A DNA stretch of 34,910 nucleotides from Gemmatimonadota bacterium (lineage in GTDB: Bacteria > Gemmatimonadota > Gemmatimonadetes > Gemmatimonadales > Gemmatimonadaceae). Positions 9,699 through 19,300 of the stretch are shown one piece after another (positions within the stretch are counted from its first letter, which is position 1; every line of letters begins with the position of its first letter). The position numbers and the translations under genes are program-made. The stretch spans positions 100,721 through 135,630 of the forward strand of contig PMEM01000027.1 of the NCBI GenBank assembly GCA_003155795.1, written 5' to 3'. A model generated the notes under the pieces. It saw nothing but the letters and a program-made list of their open reading frames with translations. It did not search any database and was not told the DNA's origin.

Positions 9699-12600
9699 CA
9701 ACGCTCCAAAACTAGGGGTGTCAGTTTGCCGGCGGTCGCCTTGTTGAAAGCCGGGATGTCTTGCTGCGTCAGAGTATTGTACGCAGTACGTGCCTCTGCA
9801 AGGTCGCGTTCAATACTCGCCAGTACGGCGTGCGATGTATCTGTGGGGCGGAAATCCGCGCCGCCAGCGACATCGCCCGCCCCGCTCCCTACTTCACCCG
9901 AGAACCAGATAAGGTTCATGTAAACGTGATAACGCTCCACGTAGTACTTGTCGTCGCTATTCAGATCTGATTTGGACAGGAGCTTCATCTCAACCGCCAG
10001 CAGCTTGCCGTCCATGGCGTCGAGGGTCTTCAGCGCGTCGGGCGTCAGATTGGCAGCGCGCCGCTGATCGTCGATCTGAAGTCGCATCTTTTCGAGAGAG
10101 TTGATCACTCCCACGGCAGAATTCATATCGTCGCGGATCTGAATCTGCATGCGCGTCGAGGCGGCCAGGTCGGCATCCGAGGACAGGATATCGGTACCTC
10201 TCAGAATAGTGAGTGGAACAACTTGTGCGGTTGCCCCGGCCAGTACAAGCCTCACCGAGTAGGTTCCCGGCGCCGCGATCGGTCCTGCGGCCTCGGCACC
10301 CTGAATTCCCCAGTGCGTGATCGGGCGCACCTTCTTGCCCTTGAAGCGCGGCTCTTCCCAGATGTGCGGGTTTGCGGCCGGCGTGGTGCGGAGATCGACC
10401 TGCATTGGCGCATCGTAGCGAAGATCCCACGACGCGCGATTGTAGCCAGCGCGCGTAGCCATGCGAATCGTGCGGATTGTCGCGCCCTTCGAGTCGCGAA
10501 TCTCAAGCGTGGCAGGCTGCGCAGTTTTCGCCGATAACTCGAAGGTGATGTCGGCATTGCCGCCGCGCGGCTCACGATATCCTGGATGTGGTGGATACAG
10601 TTTGACACTGGTCGCGTTCGCCGACTCCGCTCCCATCTCGAGCGGCGTAATGTCTTTCAGTATGAACAGACCGCGACCATATGTTGACACAACTACGTCG
10701 TGCCAGATTTTCGGTACCACGATCCACGTGACAGGCGCCGCGGGAAGCCCTTCCGAAAACTGCGTCCAGTGGGAACCGTCGTCGCGCGAATAGAAGAAGC
10801 CACGCCCAGTTCCAGCGAACAACATCCCCTTCCTGTTCGGATTCTCCGTGACCGCCATCACATAATCAAGCGGCCCATCAGCCGGTAGATCGCCCGTGAT
10901 GTTGGACCACGTCTTACCGTAGTCCGTCGTCTTGTAGATGTAAGGCTTCCGGTTGTCCATGATGTGGAAGTCGATCGCAACGTAAGCCGTGGCCGGATCA
11001 AAGTGTGACGGCTCGATCTTTCGAATTGTTCCCCATGTTGGCAGACCGGTCATGTTCTTCGTTACATCTGTCCACGCTCCGCCGCCGTTGCGCGTGTACC
11101 AGAGCTTGCCGTCGTTCGTGCCGGCCCAGATCAAGCCCTTGCTGATCTCCGATGGAGCAATGGCGAACACGACCTCGCCATAGAACTGACCGAGATTGTC
11201 GCCAACGATTCCGCCGGAAGAGACGATGCGCGATGAATCACGCGTAGAGAGATCGGGGCTGATGACACTCCAGCTCTGCCCGCCGTTCGACGTCTTGAAT
11301 ACCACCTGACAGCCGTAGTACACGGTGTTGTGATCGAAAGGATCGATCGCGAGCGGTGGCGTCCAGTGGCACCGGTATTTGGTTTCGTTAGGTGGAGAAT
11401 CGAGCGTATGGATCCAGGGACTGACGGAGCGCGCGAGTTTCGTCTTTGCGTTCCAGCGGGTTACTTCATTGCCATAGCAACTCGCCCAGACAATGTCCGG
11501 ATTGGTTGGGTCGGGCAGGGTAAAGCCTGACTCACAACCGCCGAGCCCGTGGTCCCAAGTCGAGCCACGCTGCCTGAAGAATTGTGCGCGGATTGCGGCG
11601 GAATCGAGCGGTGGTCGCGCTGTATCGCCAGCAACGCGTGGTCGCGCAGGTGGTGCCGGCGGTGGCCGGCGGACGCCGGGTATTGCTTCTGGCGCCGTGC
11701 TCGGCCCGCGCATGGTGCCGTTGTCCTGGCGATTGCTGTAGATCCAATAGGGCACCTGATTGTCGACAGCGACGTGGTACATCTGCCCATTTGCGATCTC
11801 CACGGTCGACCATGTTTTGCCAGCGTTCGTGGTGAGTCGCACTCCGCCATCGTTCGTCAGGCCCATGCGACCCGGCAACTGTGGGTCAATCCAGATGTCG
11901 TGGTTGTCACCGCCCCACGGCACCTCGTTGAACGTCTTGCCTCCATCGGTCGAGCGGAAGAAGCTGCTATTGGCGACGAGAACGTAATCGGGGTTGTCTG
12001 TTCCAACTGCCAGGCGGATGTAGTATCCAGCTCGGCCAATCAGCATGCGGGACCAGTTCTCGTCGTGCCAGCTGTTGCCGCCGTCGTCAGACCGCCAAAG
12101 CGAGCCCTGATCTGCGGTCTGGATCAAGGCGTAGACTCTCTTTGAATCAGTCGGCGCGATCGCAACATCGATCTTGCCAAGCGGGGAATTGGGGAGGCCG
12201 GGATTGAGGACCTTTTTCCAGGTCGTACCGCCGTCACGCGACGTATAGATCGCGCTCGAAGGGCCGCCGCTGAACATCGCCCACGTATGCATCTCGACCT
12301 GCCACATGCCTGCGAAGAGCACATCGGGATCGTGCGCGTCCATCGTTAGTCCGGAGCAACCGGTCCCCGGATCGACGAAGAGGACGCGTTGCCATGTTTC
12401 ACCGCCATCAGTTGTTCGATACACGCCGCGTTCCTGCTGTGGGCCGGTGACTCTGCCGAGCGCGCAGACGAAGACGATTTTTGGATTAGTGGGGTTGACG
12501 ATGATGCGTCCGATTCGCCCTGTCTCGCGGAGACCCATGTTTTTCCAGGTGGCACCGCTGTTCGACGAGAGGTAGATGCCGTCTCCCATCACGTCGGCGT

Positions 12601-12982
12601 CCCGAACCGCCCAGGCTTCACCGGTACCGGCCCAGATCTGCTTCGGATCCGACGGTGCGACTGCGAGCGCACCGATTGCCTGGACAGGCTCCTTGTCGAA
12701 GATCGGGTGAAAGGTCGCGCCGCTGTCTGTGGATTTCCAGACGCCGCCGGACGCATTTCCGATGTACCACGTGCGGGCATCGCCTGGTACGCCCGCGATC
12801 GCGGCAACGCGACCGCCAGCGGCGGGCCCCATCATCTCGAACCGAAAAGGATCGTGCGCAGGAGCGGGCTGCGGCATTGTATCCCGCTGCGCCGCGGCTG
12901 CGGGAGCCAGAAGCCCGAGCGACAGCGTGGCGAGTCCGAGCGAGATGGCGGCGGTCCGGAGCGGACTACGCGAGTTCGTCAT
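9698..12982 (-). CDS. BNR1: secreted giant Asp-box (BNR/VPS10-like) beta-propeller protein
   Basis: A 1094-residue protein with a signal peptide (RTAAISLGLATLSLGLLAPAAAAQ). About eleven Asp-box motifs of the form S-x-D-x-G-x-T-W are readable, for example GVWKSTDSGATF, VYRTTDGGETW, IYTSRDGGTTW, LWRSDDGGNSW and IYKTTDYGKTW, which indicates one or two sortilin-like propellers. A Pro-rich linker (GVRRPPPAPPARPRV) splits the repeats, followed by a Cys-bearing block (GGCESGF, WASCYG, YRCHW, YYGCQV). An Ig-like domain and a helical domain (IQIRDDMNSAVGVINSLEKM onward) end the protein. Asp-box proteins bind or cleave glycans or peptides, but no sialidase catalytic set is seen, so the activity is unknown. 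It heads a coupled operon with TauE/SafE and the enolase-family gene. A middle segment is almost identical in DNA to BNR3. Confidence 0.88.
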   Translation of the reverse strand: MTNSRSPLRTAAISLGLATLSLGLLAPAAAAQRDTMPQPAPAHDPFRFEMMGPAAGGRVAAIAGVPGDARTWYIGNASGGVWKSTDSGATFHPIFDKEPVQAIGALAVAPSDPKQIWAGTGEAWAVRDADVMGDGIYLSSNSGATWKNMGLRETGRIGRIIVNPTNPKIVFVCALGRVTGPQQERGVYRTTDGGETWQRVLFVDPGTGCSGLTMDAHDPDVLFAGMWQVEMHTWAMFSGGPSSAIYTSRDGGTTWKKVLNPGLPNSPLGKIDVAIAPTDSKRVYALIQTADQGSLWRSDDGGNSWHDENWSRMLIGRAGYYIRLAVGTDNPDYVLVANSSFFRSTDGGKTFNEVPWGGDNHDIWIDPQLPGRMGLTNDGGVRLTTNAGKTWSTVEIANGQMYHVAVDNQVPYWIYSNRQDNGTMRGPSTAPEAIPGVRRPPPAPPARPRVAGDTARPPLDSAAIRAQFFRQRGSTWDHGLGGCESGFTLPDPTNPDIVWASCYGNEVTRWNAKTKLARSVSPWIHTLDSPPNETKYRCHWTPPLAIDPFDHNTVYYGCQVVFKTSNGGQSWSVISPDLSTRDSSRIVSSGGIVGDNLGQFYGEVVFAIAPSEISKGLIWAGTNDGKLWYTRNGGGAWTDVTKNMTGLPTWGTIRKIEPSHFDPATAYVAIDFHIMDNRKPYIYKTTDYGKTWSNITGDLPADGPLDYVMAVTENPNRKGMLFAGTGRGFFYSRDDGSHWTQFSEGLPAAPVTWIVVPKIWHDVVVSTYGRGLFILKDITPLEMGAESANATSVKLYPPHPGYREPRGGNADITFELSAKTAQPATLEIRDSKGATIRTIRMATRAGYNRASWDLRYDAPMQVDLRTTPAANPHIWEEPRFKGKKVRPITHWGIQGAEAAGPIAAPGTYSVRLVLAGATAQVVPLTILRGTDILSSDADLAASTRMQIQIRDDMNSAVGVINSLEKMRLQIDDQRRAANLTPDALKTLDAMDGKLLAVEMKLLSKSDLNSDDKYYVERYHVYMNLIWFSGEVGSGAGDVAGGADFRPTDTSHAVLASIERDLAEARTAYNTLTQQDIPAFNKATAGKLTPLVLER
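10810..11230 (-). repeat. BNR1 copy of a highly conserved segment, inverted relative to BNR3
   Basis: This stretch of BNR1 matches 23085-23505 of BNR3 base by base without gaps (positions sum to 34315) at what I judge by eye to be above 90% identity, including many synonymous sites. The segment encodes SRIVSSGGIVGDNLGQFYGE to NRKGMLFAGTG. Flanking parts of the two genes are clearly less alike. Confidence 0.75.
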
Positions 12983-13023
12983 GATGGTCTGGGGATTAGG
13001 CGGTGGCCGTTGGGGGTCGAAAT

Positions 13024-13052
13024 ATTTTATCCCGTATCCAATTCCGCCGTAA
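13024..13052 (-). promoter_or_regulatory. Predicted BNR1-operon promoter with degenerate operator
   Basis: On the minus strand TTACGG (13052-13047), a 17-bp spacer and TAAAAT (13029-13024) give a promoter about 40 bp before the BNR1 start. The spacer holds ATTGGATAC (13042-13034), the left half of the shared element, preceded by GA as before SusC; the right half (GGGATAA) is degenerate. Regulation here may be weaker. Confidence 0.4.
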
Positions 13053-13102
13053 GGGGCCTCCTACGATTATGGGAGGCTGGGGGCGTTCTCGGCAGACCTG
13101 TT

Positions 13103-13128
13103 GGGCGGATTGGGGCGGGGTTGCCGGG
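13103..13128 (+). other. Potential G-quadruplex motif upstream of the BNR2 promoter
   Basis: Four runs of at least three G (13103-13105, 13112-13115, 13117-13120, 13126-13128) with loops of 6, 1 and 5 nt satisfy the usual G4 pattern. It ends 5 bp before the predicted -35 of BNR2. Chance occurrence in GC-rich DNA is possible. Confidence 0.35.
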
Positions 13129-13133
13129 CGATA

Positions 13134-13163
13134 TTGCGCATTCGGAAATTGGATACTATATCC
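13134..13163 (+). promoter_or_regulatory. Predicted BNR2 promoter with overlapping operator
   Basis: TTGCGC (13134-13139), a 17-bp spacer and TATATC (13157-13162) form a plausible -35/-10 pair. The near-palindrome ATTGGATACTATATCC (13148-13163; perfect arms GGATA/TATCC around CTA) covers the -10, a position suited to repression. The leader to the BNR2 ATG is about 190 nt. The same -35, spacer length and operator occur before SusC. Confidence 0.6.
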
Positions 13164-13234
13164 GCAACTGGTTTGGGCCATCGGTGTGGTGAAGGCGACT
13201 GGGTCGATCGTAGCTCGCATCGCATGGAGGGCGC

Positions 13235-13258
13235 CTGCGAAGGTGTCTGCGAAGGTGT
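13235..13258 (+). repeat. Two-copy 12-bp tandem repeat in the BNR2 leader
   Basis: CTGCGAAGGTGT occurs twice without a gap (13235-13246, 13247-13258), followed by CTGC. It lies between the predicted promoter and the start codon and could vary in copy number. Confidence 0.6.
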
Positions 13259-13355
13259 CTGCTACGACGAGATGGCGGCGCTGTAATTGTTCAGTATCAG
13301 AACCGTACTGCAGGCTGCGGTAACTGTGGCACGGTCTCACCCCGGGAGAGACGTG

Positions 13356-16067
13356 ATGAGGCGTGACTTGCTGGTAATTGGCGTCGCGGCCGGCGCGCTT
13401 GTGTTTGGCGGAAGGTCTGACGCGCAGGCTCTGTTCGACGAGCAGCTTGTATCCACGCTGCAATACCGGAACATCGGCCCGTTCCGGATGCAGGCACGCA
13501 TAGCCGACGTCGACGTTCCGGCATTTCCGGAGGATGCGCACCGATACACGATATACGTCGCGCCCTGGATTGGCGGCGTATTCAAGACGACAAACAACGG
13601 CACGACATGGCGGTCACTGTTCGACGGACAGAGCACACTTTCCATAGGCGATGTGACACTCTCACCGTCCAATCCGGATATCGTCTGGGTCGGGACCGGC
13701 GACGCATTTACGTCGCGGAGTTCGTATGCCGGTAATGGCGTCTACAAGTCCACAGACGCGGGACAGACCTGGACAAATATGGGATTGCGTGATTCGCAAC
13801 ACATAGCGCGCATTGTCATCGACCCGAAGAATCCGGACGTCGTTTATGTCGCAGCGATGGGGCATCTCTATTCCAGGAACTCCGAACGAGGGGTTTTCAA
13901 GACGATCGACGGCGGAGTTACATGGCACAAAGTGCTGTACATCGACGACAACACGGGCGTGATCGATCTTGTCATGGATTCGCGCGATCCGGCAGTTCTC
14001 TACGCCGCGACGTACGACAAGACTCGACTGCCGTGGCGGATGATCAACGGTGGACCGAAGACCGGGATCTACAAGACATCGAACGGTGGCCACGACTGGA
14101 CGAGACTTGCTGGCGGTCTGCCCACGGGCCAGATCGGCAGAATCGGGCTTGATATCTACAGCGGCAATCCAGAAATACTCTATGCGATCATCGAGAATGA
14201 GAATCCAAAACCCGGCGCTGCGGTGCCCAGTGGACCAGGCGCGGGAGGGCCGGACAAACGATTCCAGACGATCGGCGACGAGATCTATCGCACTGAAAAC
14301 GGCGGACAAACCTGGACCAGGACGAATCCCGATTCAGTGAACCCGGATCCCAAGGGGCCGTACTACTTCAATCAGATTCGCGTCGATCCTCACAATTCTC
14401 AAAACATTTTCGTTACCGGATATCCCGGTGGCCTGTCGCGTGACGGCGGGAAGTCGTGGGAGAACATTTTCCCAAGATTTTTCGGCGACTTTCGCACATT
14501 CTGGTTCGATCCGCAAAACTCGAATCGAATGATCCTGGGTAGCGATGGCGGAATCGCGGTTTCCTATGACTATGGCAAGACCAGTGATGCTTACTCCAAC
14601 CTTCCGCTCGGCTCCGTCTATACCGTCAGCGCAGACATGCAGGATCCCTACAACGTATATGCCGGATTGCAGGACCATGAGAACTGGATGGGCCCGTCCA
14701 ACAGCGCTTCGGGAAGGATCACCGAACAGGACTGGTACGCCGTGGGCGACGGTGACGGGATAGTCACGCTGCCTGACCCTACGGACAGCCGTTGGCTTTA
14801 TACAACACGTGAGTACGGCGCACCGGAGCGAGTGGACCAGAAACTCGGTTACCGAAAAAGCATCGCGCCAGCGCGGGATCCAGGCCAGCCTCCGCTTCGC
14901 TATCTCTGGGAGACACCACTACACATATCCCCGCACAACAGCAGCGTCATTTATCTCGGAACGCAGTACCTGCTGCGCTCGACGAATCGGGGAGACAGTT
15001 GGACGGCGATCAGCCCGGACCTGAGCACACATCCGGCTGACAGGATCATGCCGGAGTCGGAAGGTGGTGTACCGGGCGGCATCCCGTGGTTCGCCATCTC
15101 TACGATCTCGGAATCTCCTGTGACGGCCGGCGTCATCTGGGTGGGAACGAGCGATGGAAAGGTGCAAGTCACGCGGAATACCGGGCAGGTATGGACCGAC
15201 CGGACCGCAGAGCTTACGTCCGTCGGCGCGCGCGAAGACGCTTACGTCAGCAGGGTAGTGGCCTCGTCGCATTTTGCGGCGCGCGCGTTCGTGTCGAAGA
15301 GTGGTTACAAGTTCGATGACTTCCACCCCTATCTCTATCGAACGGACGACTTCGGCGCGACGTGGAAGTCGATCGTTGGCAACCTGCCCGATCAACCGAT
15401 CAACGTCGTACTTGAAGATCGGAAGAACCCGGATCTGCTCTTCGTGGGGAACGACATCGGCGTATTCGTGTCGATCGACGGTGGCACGCACTGGGTAAAC
15501 ATGAACAACAACATGCCACCGATCCCAGTACATGATCTGCTTGTGCATCCAAGAGCGAACGACCTGATCCTCGGAACATACGGGCGGGGAATATTCATCA
15601 CGAATATCGAGCCGCTGCAGGAGATGACACCGTCGATGCTCGAACAGGACGTTCATCTTTTCGCGATTGCCCCGACCGTACAGCGTGTTACTCGGGCGTT
15701 CCGTGCAAATGATTATCTGTTCGGTCAGCGCAACATTCAAACGCGGAACGAACCGGATGGAATGGTGGTTCGGTATTACCTGAAGCAGGCGACTGGCGTA
15801 GCGGTCACGGTTACGATAGCCGATTCCGGGGGACATGAAGTCGCCAGAATGGTGGGGCCGGCTGCGGCCGGGATAAACACTGTCGTATGGAACACGCAAT
15901 TGCGTGTTCCGGGCAAGTCAGACGACCGGACTGCACTCGACAGGTTGGCGCCGTTGGGTGAGTACAATGTTACGCTTGAGGTCGGGGGAAAGCGGATCAG
16001 CCAGGAGGCACGTGTAACGGCGACCCAGGGCTGGCGAATCGGTCCGGTGCCCGAGCGCATAAGGTGA
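13356..16067 (+). CDS. BNR2: secreted Asp-box beta-propeller protein, shorter divergent paralogue
   Basis: A 903-residue protein. The ATG at 13356 is chosen because GGGAGAG lies 5 nt upstream and a signal peptide follows at once (MRRDLLVIGVAAGALVFGGRSDAQA); an upstream in-frame ATG at 13287 would bury that signal. About eleven Asp-box-like motifs are seen, including VFKTTNNGTTW, VYKSTDAGQTW, VFKTIDGGVTW, IYRTENGGQTW, LLRSTNRGDSW and LYRTDDFGATW. It ends with an Ig/FlgD-like domain (AVTVTIADSGGHEVARMVG) but lacks the C-terminal helical domain of BNR1 and BNR3. It is divergent from BNR1 across a 373-bp region and lies directly before SusC. Its promoter carries the shared element ATTGGATACTATATCC over the -10. 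The function is unknown; secretion and co-regulation with SusCD suggest work on the imported substrate. Confidence 0.88.
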   Translation: MRRDLLVIGVAAGALVFGGRSDAQALFDEQLVSTLQYRNIGPFRMQARIADVDVPAFPEDAHRYTIYVAPWIGGVFKTTNNGTTWRSLFDGQSTLSIGDVTLSPSNPDIVWVGTGDAFTSRSSYAGNGVYKSTDAGQTWTNMGLRDSQHIARIVIDPKNPDVVYVAAMGHLYSRNSERGVFKTIDGGVTWHKVLYIDDNTGVIDLVMDSRDPAVLYAATYDKTRLPWRMINGGPKTGIYKTSNGGHDWTRLAGGLPTGQIGRIGLDIYSGNPEILYAIIENENPKPGAAVPSGPGAGGPDKRFQTIGDEIYRTENGGQTWTRTNPDSVNPDPKGPYYFNQIRVDPHNSQNIFVTGYPGGLSRDGGKSWENIFPRFFGDFRTFWFDPQNSNRMILGSDGGIAVSYDYGKTSDAYSNLPLGSVYTVSADMQDPYNVYAGLQDHENWMGPSNSASGRITEQDWYAVGDGDGIVTLPDPTDSRWLYTTREYGAPERVDQKLGYRKSIAPARDPGQPPLRYLWETPLHISPHNSSVIYLGTQYLLRSTNRGDSWTAISPDLSTHPADRIMPESEGGVPGGIPWFAISTISESPVTAGVIWVGTSDGKVQVTRNTGQVWTDRTAELTSVGAREDAYVSRVVASSHFAARAFVSKSGYKFDDFHPYLYRTDDFGATWKSIVGNLPDQPINVVLEDRKNPDLLFVGNDIGVFVSIDGGTHWVNMNNNMPPIPVHDLLVHPRANDLILGTYGRGIFITNIEPLQEMTPSMLEQDVHLFAIAPTVQRVTRAFRANDYLFGQRNIQTRNEPDGMVVRYYLKQATGVAVTVTIADSGGHEVARMVGPAAAGINTVVWNTQLRVPGKSDDRTALDRLAPLGEYNVTLEVGGKRISQEARVTATQGWRIGPVPERIR

Positions 16068-16191
16068 CTGATTGGTAGCAGTCCCGGGAATTCCCCGCAG
16101 GTGACTTCAGCCATGGTCGGCCGACAACAGTTTCTAGAGCGGCCGGGGCTGAGCGTTAACCCGCGTGGCGGCCTTCCCGGGAACTGTGTTC

Positions 16192-16221
16192 TTGCGCGAT
16201 CAAGAATTGGATACTATATCC
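16192..16221 (+). promoter_or_regulatory. Predicted SusC promoter with overlapping operator
   Basis: TTGCGC (16192-16197), a 17-bp spacer and TATATC (16215-16220), with ATTGGATACTATATCC at 16206-16221, the identical 16-mer found before BNR2. It lies about 110 nt before the SusC start and indicates that SusC/SusD can be transcribed separately from BNR2 but under the same control. Confidence 0.6.
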
Positions 16222-16291
16222 TGTTCCGTCATCGACGATGGTCGGGTTGGCACATCAGTCCAACCGAGCAAAGTCCAATTTTTTTTGGCTA

Positions 16292-16309
16292 GCCGCGGAC
16301 TCTCGCGGC
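16292..16309 (+). promoter_or_regulatory. Hairpin in the SusC leader, just before the ribosome site
   Basis: GCCGCG (16292-16297), a 6-nt loop and CGCGGC (16304-16309) follow a run of eight T (16280-16287). The stem ends about 12 nt before the AGGA of SusC, so it could tune translation. Regulation is inference. Confidence 0.3.
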
Positions 16310-16332
16310 GCAAACGGTCGGAAAGGAAACTC

Positions 16333-19300
16333 ATGAGACCCGTGCATAAGTTGATGCTGACGCTCGTCCTTGGCGTGGGAGTAAGTCCCGGCGTCGGATT
16401 TGCGCAGCAAACCGGGACGACGATTGTCGGCCAGGTTACGACCGGAAATGGCGTGCCGCTTCAGTCTGCGGCAGTCGTCGTCCAGGGAATGGGACTTGGC
16501 GGTGTCACGCGCGACAATGGACGCTACACAATCGAGGTATCAGCTGCGGGTTCCCTGGGTCAACAAGTCACACTGACAGTCCGCTTGATTGGCTACGCCC
16601 CCGAATCTGTGCAGATCACGCTGAAGCCGGGCACAATCACACAGAATTTCAATCTCAAGACGAACCCGCTGCGCCTCGGCGAAATTGTTGTCACGGGAGC
16701 CGGGACGAGTACTACCCGCGAAAAGCTCGGGAATGTCATCAATACGGTTGACTCGGCGGTAATAGCAAAGAGCAACGAGACGAACCTGGTCAACGCACTC
16801 TCCGCGAAGGCTCCCGGTGTTACAGTTGTCTCCGAGTCCGGCGTTCCAGGCAGCTCTGCCTACATTCGCATCCGAGGCATCAAGTCACTATCGGGCGATG
16901 GCCAACCGCTCTTCGTTGTTGATGGGGTGCCGATCGATAACTCCACCAACGTAAACGGAAGCAGCCTCACAGGCGCCAACACGCCCAATCGCGCGTCCGA
17001 TATCAACCCGGACGATATTGCGTCGGTTGACATTCTGAAGGGTGCGGCAGCAGCTGCCATCTACGGCGCGCGTGCATCGAACGGAGTTATTCTGATTACA
17101 ACCAAGTCGGGGCATTCCGGACCGACTCGGTACACTTTGAGCTCGAGCTACTCCGTAGATGACGTCAACCACGCAATTCCGCTTCAGACCAAGTATGGTC
17201 AGGGCAGCAACGGAGTAGCGGGTGCTTGCTCAACGCCGGATTGCTCCGCAGCCAGCGGCTCATGGGGGCCAGCACTCGCGCCCGGCACTCCAGTTTACGA
17301 CCACTTTGGCGAACTGTTTCACACCGGCAACTCGGCCAATACGCACCTGACGGTGTCGGGTGGCAATGATCGCACGACCTTCTACGCGTCAGGTGGTCGC
17401 GCATCGCAGAACGGCGTAGTCATCGGTCCGAATAACTACTACGACCGGACCGATGCACGTTTGAAAGCCACGCACATGGTATTCGACAATCTCAAGATTG
17501 GCGGCAACATATCGTTTGCTGATGATCGCGGCGCTTCGATCCTTCGCGGCGGCTCTGTTTCAGGACTGATGCTGGGCGGCCTCCGTACGCCGCCCGACTT
17601 CAATCAATTCCCGTATCTGTCGACGACCACAGGATTGCAGAGATCGTATCGCTTTCCGGATCCATCGCCCGCATCGCTCACTCGCTCTCGCGGATACGAC
17701 AATCCACTGTTTGCATTGTATGAGAATCCGAGCACGGAAGAAACCAATCGCACGATTGCAAATGTGGATGCGACATGGACACCGAAGAGTTGGTTGACCA
17801 TGAAGGAGAATTTCGGCGGCGACTACTTTGGTGACACACAACTCACCGGTGAATCGTTTACCGCGAGCGAGTCTCCGCTGGGTCTCGTTCGCCGCGCCGA
17901 TCTGATGCATTTGCAGATCGACCAGAATCTGATTGCAACTGCGACGCACACATTCAGTTCCAATTTCAATGGCAGTCTCACGGTTGGAAACAACGTGAAC
18001 AGCCGTCGGGGTCGCGAGCTGGATGTTACGGGTAACAACCTCATCGCACCGGCGCCGTTTACTCTCAATAACACCGTTACGCAAATCGGCACCGAGTACG
18101 ATTACGTGATCCACGCGCTGTCGTACTTCGGTGAGGCAAGCCTTGACGCGTACAACCAGCTTTATCTCTCAGCTGCACTGCGAAACGATGGCTTCTCAAC
18201 TTTCGGAGCAAGCAATCCGCGTGCGTCGTACCCCAAGGCAAGCCTTGCGTGGACCTTCACGAACGCACTTGGCAATACGGAGCATCGTGGACTGTTGAGT
18301 TATGGAAAGGTTCGCGCGGCTTACGGCGAGACGGGCAAGGAGCCAAACGTGTACTCGACGCTGGCTACACTTGGTCGCGCAACGTTTGCCAGTGGCTACA
18401 CCGACCAGCTCTCGTCGACACAGGGAGGGTACGGTGGTCTGGTTACATCCGGTACTCAGGGTAATAACAACCTCAAGCCGGAGCGCCAGAAGGAGTTCGA
18501 AACCGGTCTTGATGTTGGATTGTTCAATCAGATGGCTGACGCCGGCCTCACGTATTACGTGGATAACTCCACGGACGTGATTCTCAGTGTGCCTCGCCCC
18601 TCAACGACCGGCTTTTCGGCTCAGTTGCTGAACGGCGCTGCGATTAGAAACAAGGGATGGGAAGCAACTCTGAACGTGCGTCCTGTCACAACGGCGCGGC
18701 TCACCTGGGATATTGGTGCGCAGTGGGCGCAGAATGAAACGCGCGTGCTTAGCCTGAATGGTGCATCGTACCTCAGCGCTGGCGGCGGTACGTTCTCGGA
18801 AGCGGTGCCTTCGGCAACAGTCGGTGGAACGTTCGCTTTCCGCGGCCTCGGGTACGTACGATGTGGCGTGACCAAGAGTACGAATCTGAAAGACAAGGCT
18901 GGCAATCCAATTGATCTTGCCACCGCGTGCGCTGGTGCGCCAAACGGAGCGATGTACATCTCTGCCTCGGGTTTTCCTGTGAACGATCCTGTCAATCGCG
19001 TGATCGGTGATCCGAATCCGCACTGGACTGGCAACCTCCACAGCGACGTGCATTTTGGAAAGTGGGAACTCTCCGCATTGCTGGATCACAAGCAGGGCGG
19101 CATGGTAGCCAACATGACGGTAGGTGCCCTGAACAATTTCGGAACGTCCAAGGTCACTGAAGCCCGGGACGTCATGCGCACGTTCGGAACAGATTTCATG
19201 AAGGGCCCGACAGTTGGACCCGGCAAGGGAACGCCGGTATCAATTGGACAATCATGGTACACAGGGCTCGGAAGTATTTACTCCGGCCTCGGAGAGGCAT

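Larger units (their letters stand above)
12983..13355. promoter_or_regulatory. Divergent BNR1/BNR2 intergenic region
   Basis: This 373-bp gap has no convincing gene. It holds the two promoters and operator copies described separately, a G-rich tract at 13103-13128 and a 12-bp tandem duplication (CTGCGAAGGTGT, 13235-13258) in the BNR2 leader. Confidence 0.6.

Noticed and set aside
16165-16332. Longer SusC start (ATG at 16165, 56 extra residues)
   Set aside because: It would put the shared promoter/operator inside the coding region and bury the signal peptide; the ATG at 16333 has AGGA 5 nt upstream and an immediate signal sequence.
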